Shown piece after piece: positions 57,554-64,000 of a stretch of DNA of 64,000 nucleotides (position 1 is its first letter; each line of letters opens with the position of its first letter). Both the position numbers and the translations under genes were made by a program. The DNA comes from Mesorhizobium sp. (GTDB lineage: Bacteria; Pseudomonadota; Alphaproteobacteria; Rhizobiales; Rhizobiaceae): the NCBI RefSeq assembly GCF_024710845.1, contig NZ_JANJTZ010000067.1:1-64000 (forward strand). The letters are read 5' to 3'. The notes under the pieces were generated by a model. The model was not told the DNA's origin, did no database searches, and was given only the letters and a program-made list of their open reading frames with translations.

Positions 57554-58086
57554 GCCGGCCGCCTCACCCGCCACCGCGCATGGATTGCCCCGTTGGCGAG
57601 CGGTTTCGCGAAGTCGAGGTCGAGCCAGCGGTCGGGCTGCGCGCCGCCGAATGCCGGGATGCCCGCGCCAAGCACGATCGGAATGATGCCGGTCTCGATT
57701 GTGTCCAACAGTCCGGCGTCGAGAAACTGGCGCACAAGGTCGCCGCCGCCGAGGATCCAGATGCGCCCGTCGGCGCCACGCTCGCGCAGGCGGGCAACAA
57801 GCTCCGCCGGCGTGCCCGCCAGCACCTCGGCATTGTCCGGCAGATCCTCCACAGGGCGGCTTGTAGCAACCACGCAGGGCCATTTCGCATAGTCCCAGCG
57901 CCCGTCGCGGCGAGTGACATCATAGGTGCCGCGGCCCATGACGATGCCGCTGACGGAAGCGAGGAAGCTGTCGAAGTCGAAATCGGCATCGGCGGGGTAG
58001 TCGTCGAGCCAGTCGAAGCTGCCATCCTGCCGGGCGATGAACCCGTCGAGCGACATGGCGAACATGTAGATGATGTCGGGCTGCAT
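57550..58086 (-). CDS. Dihydrofolate reductase-like (RibD C-terminal) protein
   Basis: 178-aa NADPH-dependent reductase-fold protein of the RibD_C/YyaP group: MQPDIIYMFAMSLDGFIARQ, then GIVMGRGTYDV, KWPCVVATSRP, DGRIWILGGGDLVRQFLDAG and IIPIVLGAGIPAF. The ATG at 58086 has GGAGG upstream; an earlier frame start lacks a site. The natural substrate of this group is unknown. Convergent with the sensor kinase, sharing the stop tetramer CTAG. Confidence 0.85.
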   Translation of the reverse strand: MQPDIIYMFAMSLDGFIARQDGSFDWLDDYPADADFDFDSFLASVSGIVMGRGTYDVTRRDGRWDYAKWPCVVATSRPVEDLPDNAEVLAGTPAELVARLRERGADGRIWILGGGDLVRQFLDAGLLDTIETGIIPIVLGAGIPAFGGAQPDRWLDLDFAKPLANGAIHARWRVRRPA

Positions 58087-58180
58087 GGCGGTCCTCCGTA
58101 GGGACGCCGCCGATACCACCGCGTGTGCGCGGCATGAAGCGTAGCGCCGAAAGCTCCTGACGAGCTTTGTCAGGAGCCGG

Positions 58181-58939
58181 TCAAGATTTGTCGCCGAACA
58201 GCTTCTTCAGCATCGCAGCCATGGGGCCGGTCTCAGGCAGCTTGACCTGGGGCTGCTGCGGGCGAGCCTGACGGATGTGGCTGACGCCCTTCGCCTTCGG
58301 TAATCCGTCGCCGCCGCTTAGGCTCGTGGACGGCGTTCCACCGCCCGGGGCGCCGCCACTGCCCTTGGCTCCGCCCGGAACTGCGAGCGTCATCTTGTTC
58401 ATGAAAGAGTTGTCGTCGCCCTTGGCGAGCAGCGGCGCATGCTCGCCGATCGCGTCGATCAGCGGCTCCACCCATTCGCGGTCGGCTTTGGCGAAGTCGC
58501 CGAGCACGTAGGAATGGACCAGTTCCTTGACGCCCGGGTGGCCGATGCCGATGCGCACGCGCTTGTAGGGGCTGCCGATGTGCTGGTCGAGCGAGCGGAT
58601 GCCGTTGTGTCCGCCCGCGCCGCCGCCGACCTTCACCCGCACCTTGCCCGGCGCGAGATCGAGTTCGTCGTAGAGCACGACCACGTCGGCGGGGGTGAGC
58701 TTGTAGAAGCGCATGGCTTCGCCGACCGCCTGGCCGGACAGGTTCATGAAGGTCTGCGGCTTGATGAGCAGGATCTTCTCGCCGCCGAGCGTGCCCTCGG
58801 CGACGAGGCCATGGAACTTCTTCGTCCAGGGCGAAAACGAATGGCGGCGGGCAATCGCGTCCGCCGCCATGAAGCCGACATTGTGCCGGTTGTTCTGGTA
58901 CTGCGCGCCGGGGTTTCCGAGACCTGCGAAGATGAGCAT
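58181..58939 (-). CDS. pth: Peptidyl-tRNA hydrolase
   Basis: Releases tRNA from peptidyl-tRNAs dropped by ribosomes (EC 3.1.1.29). It starts MLIFAGLGNPGAQYQNNRHN with catalytic His19; the other active-site parts are YDELDLAPGKVRVK (Asp) and GGHNGIRSLDQHIG (Asn). The core ends near residue 190. About 55 extra residues, rich in Gly, Ser and Pro, follow, giving 252 aa against about 194 in E. coli; such tails occur in rhizobial Pth. The ATG at 58939 is chosen since GGAG overlaps a GTG four codons earlier. It is downstream of rplY with a 27-bp gap, the usual rplY-pth pair. Confidence 0.95.
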   Translation of the reverse strand: MLIFAGLGNPGAQYQNNRHNVGFMAADAIARRHSFSPWTKKFHGLVAEGTLGGEKILLIKPQTFMNLSGQAVGEAMRFYKLTPADVVVLYDELDLAPGKVRVKVGGGAGGHNGIRSLDQHIGSPYKRVRIGIGHPGVKELVHSYVLGDFAKADREWVEPLIDAIGEHAPLLAKGDDNSFMNKMTLAVPGGAKGSGGAPGGGTPSTSLSGGDGLPKAKGVSHIRQARPQQPQVKLPETGPMAAMLKKLFGDKS

Positions 58940-58966
58940 GGCTTCGGCCACTCCGGCGCGAGTGGA

Positions 58967-59611
58967 TTACTTTTCCTTGGCAGGCGCCGCCGGTGCGGCG
59001 GCCGCGGGAGCTTCGGCTTCCTCGTCCGCATCCGAACGGCTGGCCGACGAGCCGGCGATCGTGGCGATCGTGAAGTCGCGGTCCGAGATGACGGGCTTGA
59101 CGCCGGCCGGCAGCTTCACCGCCGAGATATGGATCGAATCGCCGATCTCCGTGCCTTCGAGGTCGACGGTGATGGAGTCCGGGATCGCATTCGCAGGCAC
59201 CGTGAACTCGACCTCGTGACGCACGACGTTGAGCACGCCGCCGCGCTTGATGCCGGGCGACTTCTCTTCGTTGATGAAGTGGACCGGCACGTCGACGGTC
59301 ACGACCGTGTCCTTGCCGACGCGCAGGAAGTCGACATGCATCGGAAAATCGCGGACCGGATCGAGCTGGTAATCCTTCGGCAGGACCTGGATCTTCTTGC
59401 CGTCCACATCGATCGTGGCGATCGTGGTCATGAACCCGCCGCCATGGATCTTGTAGTACAGCTCTTTGTACGGGAGGGCGATCGCCAGGGGAGGCTGCTT
59501 GTCGCCATAGATGACTGCTGGCACTTTACCGTTGCGGCGAGTTTCGCGGGCGGACCCCTTACCGACCTTCTCGCGCGCATCGGCCTTGAGCTCGTACGTA
59601 TCGTGGCTCAT
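58967..59611 (-). CDS. rplY: 50S ribosomal protein L25/general stress protein Ctc
   Basis: Binds 5S rRNA in the large ribosomal subunit. The 214-aa long (Ctc) form has the L25 domain ([32 protein letters not shown]) followed by the TL5/Ctc beta domain ([37 protein letters not shown]) and an Ala/Glu-rich acidic tail. GGAAC precedes the ATG. First gene of the rplY-pth pair. Confidence 0.95.
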   Translation of the reverse strand: MSHDTYELKADAREKVGKGSARETRRNGKVPAVIYGDKQPPLAIALPYKELYYKIHGGGFMTTIATIDVDGKKIQVLPKDYQLDPVRDFPMHVDFLRVGKDTVVTVDVPVHFINEEKSPGIKRGGVLNVVRHEVEFTVPANAIPDSITVDLEGTEIGDSIHISAVKLPAGVKPVISDRDFTIATIAGSSASRSDADEEAEAPAAAAPAAPAKEK

Positions 59612-59795
59612 GGCTGTTCCTTTCGCGTTGTATGGAGCGCTCCCGCACCGGCAAGCCGGCTGTTGGCGGAAACGTCGAAAGCCGCCTTGTGGGCGGCCCT
59701 CATCCGCGTTGCCTCCAAGGGTGTCTACGCGGGTGGCGGCTCTATAGCGGATGGCTCCCGATGGCGCAACCCGGCGGAACTGGCCCGAGGCCCGC

Positions 59796-60239
59796 CTAGG
59801 CGGCGATTCGCAACAGTTGCGCCCGGGTATTGGTGATCATCAGCGCCGCGCGTGCTGCTTCCCTGCCTTTTTCGACGAAATGGCTGCTGTAGATCTGCCT
59901 GTGATGATCGGTCTCCTGGTAGTGGTGGGGAGTGAGCGACACGGACAAGACCGGTACACCGGTATCGAGCCCGGCGCGCATCAGCCCGTCGACGACCGCC
60001 TGGGCGACGAAATCGTGGCGGTAGATGCCGCCGTCGACGACGAAGGCAGCCGCCGCCACCGCCGCATATCTGCCGCTGGCGGCGAGGTCGCGGGCAAGCA
60101 GCGGCAGTTCGAAGGCGCCGGGTACGTCGTAGACGTCGACCGTGTCGGCTGGGATGAGTTCGAGAAAACCATCGAGCGCCCTGTCGACGATCTCGGAATG
60201 CCAGTTTGCCTTGACGAAGGCGTAGCGGGTGGGTGTCAT
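59796..60239 (-). CDS. ribH: 6,7-Dimethyl-8-ribityllumazine synthase, type II
   Basis: Penultimate enzyme of riboflavin synthesis, 147 aa. It starts [20 protein letters not shown] with AAGGAG before the ATG. Conserved parts are [19 protein letters not shown] (substrate loop), [20 protein letters not shown] and [13 protein letters not shown]. The sequence is of the RibH2 type known from Brucella and Mesorhizobium, which is decameric rather than a 60-mer capsid. It stands alone and is controlled by an FMN riboswitch (60315-60450). Confidence 0.92.
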   Translation of the reverse strand: MTPTRYAFVKANWHSEIVDRALDGFLELIPADTVDVYDVPGAFELPLLARDLAASGRYAAVAAAAFVVDGGIYRHDFVAQAVVDGLMRAGLDTGVPVLSVSLTPHHYQETDHHRQIYSSHFVEKGREAARAALMITNTRAQLLRIAA

Positions 60240-60314
60240 CGTGATCTCCTTCGGTTGTGACACGTCACCCAAGGCGATCACGCGCAGCCGGTCCCCGGAG
60301 GAGGCCAGCCGCCC

Positions 60315-60450
60315 GTTCTCTTTCATCCGGACTCTAACCGTCGGCTCAGGCATCGCACCTGATCTGCTGACCCTTCTTTTGGAAGGCGCTCGCGGGCTCG
60401 CGACTGACGCCGCATACCGCCGGTGGGGAATTTCGCCCCGCCCTGAGAAC
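60315..60450 (-). promoter_or_regulatory. FMN riboswitch (RFN element)
   Basis: On the minus strand the leader of ribH reads AGGGCGGGGCGAAATTCCCC, ACCGGCGGTATG, then GCGAGCCCGCGAGCG, and later CCTGAGCCGACGGTTAGAGT followed by CCGGATGAAAGAGA. These are the conserved blocks of the FMN aptamer in the right order. The aptamer ends about 75 bases before the ATG, leaving room for an expression platform that would sequester the ribosome site. High FMN should lower RibH synthesis. Confidence 0.93.
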
Positions 60451-60512
60451 GGCGCAACGATAGGCGAGCAGCCCGGTGGTGGCAACGGCTGCCGTTCGTC
60501 AGCCGCGCTAGT

Positions 60513-60546
60513 CAAAAAAGGACCCGCCGTCATTGGCGACGGCGGG
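60513..60546 (-). terminator. Rho-independent terminator of the DUF1127 gene
   Basis: On the minus strand CCCGCCGTC pairs with GACGGCGGG (9 bp, 6-base loop), followed by TCCTTTTTT. It is about 50 bases after the stop of the gene at 60597-60812. Confidence 0.9.
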
Positions 60547-60596
60547 CGAGTGAGGCTCGGACGAGGGCGGTGTCCGCCGCCCCCGAATTGTTATGC

Positions 60597-60812
60597 CTAC
60601 AGGTTCCAGGTATCGCGCATGCGCCGCCATTCGGCACGGAATGTTTCCTCTGGCCCGAGAATCTCTTCCCGCGTCAGGCCGATGTCGCGCAGCAGCCGGT
60701 CGTCCTTCCTGGCAAGAAGGTTTCGCAGTTCGCGGCTGAGATGGGTCCGGGGGGAAGTGGGCCTGTTGCGTTCGACCGGAACGTCGGTAGCGTCGAAAAA
60801 TGCGGTGGTCAT
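60597..60812 (-). CDS. DUF1127 small protein
   Basis: 71-aa Arg-rich protein with the DUF1127 motif LLARKDDRLLRDIGLTREEI at about 32-51, flanked by an unconserved head and RAEWRRMRDTW tail. In alphaproteobacteria such proteins affect RNA turnover or phosphate/stress responses; the exact role of this one is unknown. It is divergent from the LysR gene with about 100 bp between, a common arrangement, so control by that regulator is possible. Confidence 0.88.
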   Translation of the reverse strand: MTTAFFDATDVPVERNRPTSPRTHLSRELRNLLARKDDRLLRDIGLTREEILGPEETFRAEWRRMRDTWNL

Positions 60813-60913
60813 TGTCGTCGTGCTCTGTGTTGAAACATGCAGATAGGCTTTGCGTTGACATTCGACAAACGAATTGCTGTGATGGCAGCCATGATTTTTC
60901 GGAATGTCTCGTC

Positions 60914-61795
60914 ATGAACCTGCATCTCGACGGCGACCTGCTCAGGACGTTCCTCGCGGTCGCCGACAGCGGCAATTTCACCCATGCCGCCGTGCGGGTG
61001 GGGCGCACCCAATCGGCGGTGTCGATGCAGATCAAGCGCCTGGAGGAAGCGGTCGACGCCGTGCTCTTCGAGCGCGGCGCGCGCGGCGTGACACTGACCG
61101 ACAAGGGAAGCCAGCTTCTCGGCAATGCGCGGCGCATCGTGGCGCTCTTCGAAGAAACCGCGGCACTTCTCGATCCCAGGGCCCTCGACGGCCGGGTGCG
61201 GATCGGCATTCCCGAGGAATACGGCCAATCGGTGATCTCGGCGGCGCTGAACGCGTTTTCACGCAAGCATCCGAACGTCGAGATAACGGTCCGCTTTGGA
61301 TGTTCGGCCGACAATCTGTCCCGCGTGCAATCCGGCGATCTCGACATCGCTGTTATCTTTGAGTGGCAGGACTTCTCGGAAGGCGAAATGCTGATGCTCG
61401 ACCCGACGGTATGGGTCACGTCCGAGCAGCATTTCCAGCACGAACGCAAGCCGCTGCCGATCGCGCTTTATGGCAGTTCCGGCTGGTGCCGCGACTTCGC
61501 GCTGAAATCGCTCGAGACACGCGGCATCGACTATCGCGTCGCCTATGCCAGCGACACCAATGGCGGGCTGAAGCTCGCCGTTACCTCGGGGCTCGCCATC
61601 GCGCCGATCTCGCGCAGCAATATCCCGCCCGGCTGTCGCGAACTCACGGCCGCCGACGGTTTCGGCGATATCGACACGTCGCATGTCGTGCTGCACGTCA
61701 ATGCGAAAGCGAAGGGGCCGGCGGTCGCGGGCATGGCCGAGGCGATCCGCGAGGCATTCTCTGCAATGAGACCGCTGCTTTCCTCCGCCGCCTGA
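60914..61795 (+). CDS. LysR-family transcriptional regulator
   Basis: 293-aa LysR regulator. The winged helix-turn-helix is in the first 60 residues (LLRTFLAVADSGNFTHAAVR, then TQSAVSMQIKRLEEAVDAVL). The periplasmic-binding-protein-like effector domain follows from GRVRIGIPEEYGQSVISAAL. The ATG at 60914 is the conserved domain start. Effector unknown. The 100-bp divergent region towards DUF1127 contains TTGACA-like and AT-rich sequence that could serve either gene. Confidence 0.92.
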   Translation: MNLHLDGDLLRTFLAVADSGNFTHAAVRVGRTQSAVSMQIKRLEEAVDAVLFERGARGVTLTDKGSQLLGNARRIVALFEETAALLDPRALDGRVRIGIPEEYGQSVISAALNAFSRKHPNVEITVRFGCSADNLSRVQSGDLDIAVIFEWQDFSEGEMLMLDPTVWVTSEQHFQHERKPLPIALYGSSGWCRDFALKSLETRGIDYRVAYASDTNGGLKLAVTSGLAIAPISRSNIPPGCRELTAADGFGDIDTSHVVLHVNAKAKGPAVAGMAEAIREAFSAMRPLLSSAA

Positions 61796-61917
61796 ACCCG
61801 ATCCTTTCGCTTGACGCCGGTTCGCCGCAGGGTATCTTGCCTCCATCGGGGGCATGGGTGGACTCCCCGGCAAGGCTTCGGCCCAAGTTCCGCCTTCGCA
61901 TTCTTGCGGAGGAAACC

Positions 61918-62733
61918 ATGCCTCGAACCATCACGCCCGCAGCGCTCGCCCACCTCATCGGCTCGCCCGATTGTCCCGTCATTGTCGATGTCCGACGGGA
62001 AAGCGTGTTTGAGCAAGCCGTAACCCGGATTCCGACAGCCGTCTGGCGATCGCATCTCGCGCCGGAAACCTGGCTCGCTCAGTTCGAGCCTGGACGCCCT
62101 TTCGTCGTTTACTGCGTACACGGACACAATGTCAGCCAGATCGCCGCGGCGAAGCTGCGAGCGCTCGGCGCGGAGGTGGCGGTCCTGGAAGGAGGCATCG
62201 AGGCATATGCGGAACTCGGCGAGCCTTTGATCTCGAACGCGCCCGGCATCGCAAAAGGGCTCGCCTCGCCGAGCGTCTGGGTGACGCGCGAACGGCCGAA
62301 GGTCGATCGTGTCGCCTGCCCGTGGCTCATCCGCCGCTTCGTCGACGCGTCTGCGATCTTCCACTACGTCGCGCCGGAATGGGTCCGCGACGTTGCCGAT
62401 GAAACAGGGGCGATACCGTTCGACATCGACGGCGTGATCTATTCGCACCGCGGCGAAATGTGCAGTTTCGACACGATGCTGGACGAATTCGGGCTCGACA
62501 CGCCTCCCCTGCGGCGGATGGCGCGGATCGTGCGCGGAGCCGACACGGCACGGCCCGATCTCGAGCCGCAGGCGGCAGGGCTGCTTGCCATCCTGCTCGG
62601 ACTGTCGGCAATGGAATCCGACGATCTCAGTCAACTGGAAAAGGCAATTCCCGTGTTCGACGCGCTCTATTCCTGGCTGCGATACGCAGCCGCGGAAACC
62701 CACAACTGGCCGGCGCGGACAAGCCTCTCATGA
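61918..62733 (+). CDS. Rhodanese-ChrB fusion, chromate-resistance protein
   Basis: 271-aa protein combining an N-terminal rhodanese domain (about 1-100; the active-site Cys is in FVVYCVHGHNVSQIAAAKLR) and a C-terminal ChrB domain (VDRVACPWLIRRFVDASAIF, then GVIYSHRGEMCSFDTML). ChrB proteins sense or respond to chromate and regulate or assist ChrA. GAGGAAACC precedes the ATG at 61918. Its stop overlaps the chrA start by ATGA, so the two are co-translated. No classical DNA-binding domain is obvious in the N-terminal part, so a regulatory role would have to differ from canonical ChrB. Confidence 0.85.
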   Translation: MPRTITPAALAHLIGSPDCPVIVDVRRESVFEQAVTRIPTAVWRSHLAPETWLAQFEPGRPFVVYCVHGHNVSQIAAAKLRALGAEVAVLEGGIEAYAELGEPLISNAPGIAKGLASPSVWVTRERPKVDRVACPWLIRRFVDASAIFHYVAPEWVRDVADETGAIPFDIDGVIYSHRGEMCSFDTMLDEFGLDTPPLRRMARIVRGADTARPDLEPQAAGLLAILLGLSAMESDDLSQLEKAIPVFDALYSWLRYAAAETHNWPARTSLS

Positions 62734-64000
62734 GCGTTCTGCCAGGCACCGGCACGAGGCCGTCATTTGCCGAAGCCTTCAATGTCTTCGCCCGTATAGG
62801 CCTGCTTTCGTTCGGCGGCCCTGCCGGTCAGATCGCGCTGATGCACCGCATCCTCGTCGACGAAAGGAAATGGCTCGACGAGGCGCGCTTCCTGCACGCC
62901 CTGAACTACTGCATGCTCCTGCCCGGACCGGAGGCGATGCAGCTAGCCACCTATGCCGGCTGGCTGCTGCATGGGGTCAAAGGCGGGCTGATGGCCGGCC
63001 TCCTCTTCGTGCTTCCCGGCGCGCTGGTGCTCACCCTGCTCTCCAGCCTCTACCTGCTCCTCGGCGATGTCGACATCGTCCAGGGACTGCTGTTCGGCCT
63101 CAAGGCGGCTGTCCTCGCGGTCGTGCTGGAAGCCCTGGTCAAGGTCTCGAAGCGGGCACTCAAGAGCCGGCAGATGGTCGTCATAGCGCTGCTCGCCTTC
63201 GTCGCGATCGCATTTCTGCGGCTGCCGTTCCCTCTCATCATCGCGCTGGCAGCGCTTGCCGGTGCAGGGCTTCATCTGGCGGGTCACGGCAACCGCCAGT
63301 CATCGGCCAGTGCGAAGGTGGCGCCGGCCGACATGCCCGAATGGACGCGGCCCAAACTTGGCCGTTTCGTCTGGACGCTCGCAGTCTGGCTCGCGCTCTG
63401 GTTCGGACCGCTGCTGCTGTTGCACGCCACGCTCGGATCGCAGCATGTCTACGCCAAGGAGGCGTCCTTTTTCTCGGTCATGGCGGCCGTCACGTTCGGC
63501 GGCGCCTATGCGGTCCTCGCCTGGGTGGCTCAGCAGGCGGTGGAGGTCTATTCCTGGCTGAGGCCGGACGAGATGCTGACCGGCCTCGGGCTCGCCGAGA
63601 CCACACCGGGTCCGCTCATCCTCGTCCTCGTCTTCGTCGGTTTTTTAGGAGGCGCGCGCCAGTCCGGGCTGGAGCCGCTCGTCGGCGGTCTCGCGGGCGC
63701 CGCGGTGACGCTGTGGTTCACCTTCGTGCCCTGCTTCCTCTGGATCTTCGTCGGCGCACCCTATGTCGAGACGGTGCGCAACATCGCGTGGCTGTCGACT
63801 GCGCTGGCGGCCGTCACCGCCGCGGTCGTCGGCATCATCGCCAATCTCGCGCTCTGGTTTGGACTGCATGTGCTGTTCGCGACGGTCGGCGAATTCACTG
63901 CCGGACCGTTTTCCCTGCCGCTGCCGGACCTCGCGAGCTTCGATCCGTGGGCGGCGCTGATCGCCGTCGCCGCCGACATGGCGCTGCTGCGCTATCACGT
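62730..64000 (+). CDS. chrA: Chromate transporter, cut by the window end
   Basis: Inner-membrane chromate exporter of the CHR family; 423 residues are visible and the frame runs off the window. It has two homologous CHR halves: FARIGLLSFGGPAGQIALMH and CMLLPGPEAMQLATYAGWLL in the first, FFSVMAAVTFGGAYAVLAWV and GLGLAETTPGPLILVLVFVG in the second. About ten hydrophobic segments are visible. It starts with ATG overlapping the chrB-like stop. Export of chromate from the cytoplasm is the established role of the family. Confidence 0.93.
   Translation, partial: MSVLPGTGTRPSFAEAFNVFARIGLLSFGGPAGQIALMHRILVDERKWLDEARFLHALNYCMLLPGPEAMQLATYAGWLLHGVKGGLMAGLLFVLPGALVLTLLSSLYLLLGDVDIVQGLLFGLKAAVLAVVLEALVKVSKRALKSRQMVVIALLAFVAIAFLRLPFPLIIALAALAGAGLHLAGHGNRQSSASAKVAPADMPEWTRPKLGRFVWTLAVWLALWFGPLLLLHATLGSQHVYAKEASFFSVMAAVTFGGAYAVLAWVAQQAVEVYSWLRPDEMLTGLGLAETTPGPLILVLVFVGFLGGARQSGLEPLVGGLAGAAVTLWFTFVPCFLWIFVGAPYVETVRNIAWLSTALAAVTAAVVGIIANLALWFGLHVLFATVGEFTAGPFSLPLPDLASFDPWAALIAVAADMALLRYH

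Overview
The window is high-GC bacterial chromosome, almost fully coding. The gene set points to an alphaproteobacterium of the order Hyphomicrobiales (Rhizobiales), probably Mesorhizobium/Phyllobacteriaceae-like. The evidence is ilvE divergent from petP-petR-kinase, a ribH2-type lumazine synthase behind an FMN riboswitch, an HWE-type kinase, DUF1127, a UvrB and a CarB longer than the enterobacterial forms, and RIME-like palindromic intergenic repeats. This assignment is inference. I saw no rRNA, tRNA or CRISPR array.

Layout. 0.1-5.5 kb (minus strand): a TadG-like vWA protein, a zinc metallopeptidase and a CHASE-PAS-GGDEF-EAL protein. 5.6-14.8 kb: a small Lys-rich protein, then three very large caspase-like/TPR genes in tandem with overlapping stop and start codons. 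15-18.5 kb: carB. 18.5-24.1 kb is an accessory patch. It holds a second, diverged copy of the carB 3' end, an AT-rich frameshifted AlbA/Schlafen-type gene, a degraded ORF, a lipoprotein, a membrane protein, several composite palindromic repeats, and one gene with such repeats embedded in frame. 24.1-27.4 kb: small exported proteins, a lytic transglycosylase and ogt. 27.7-33.8 kb: an HWE histidine kinase, the ugpBAEC glycerol-3-phosphate ABC operon and a GST. 33.9-35.8 kb: two EAL proteins. 36-42.8 kb: aatA and two more caspase-like/TPR genes. 43-50.6 kb: an endostatin/lectin-like secreted protein, a NIPSNAP protein, uvrB, a YdeI-family protein, a DUF922 protein, a spermidine-synthase-like protein and a solitary DNA methyltransferase. 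50.8-53.6 kb: two cold-shock genes around a duplicated-motif secreted protein, other small proteins and an MBL hydrolase. 53.7-57.6 kb: ilvE, petP, petR and a sensor kinase. 57.6-60.8 kb: a DHFR-like reductase, pth, rplY, ribH2 with its FMN riboswitch, and DUF1127. 60.9-64 kb: a LysR regulator, then a rhodanese-ChrB fusion and chrA, which is cut by the window end.

The most striking content is the set of five paralogous caspase-like/TPR proteins at two loci 22 kb apart. All five have export-type N-termini and an intact His/Cys dyad. They fall into two sequence subfamilies that match the two loci. No function is evident from neighbours; a set of extracytoplasmic caspase-like proteases on TPR scaffolds is the reading I would test first. 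Secondary points of interest are the carB 3'-end duplication next to a foreign-looking gene, the in-frame repeat insertion, the probable stop-loss in ilvE that reads through its own terminator, and the perfect palindrome in front of petP.
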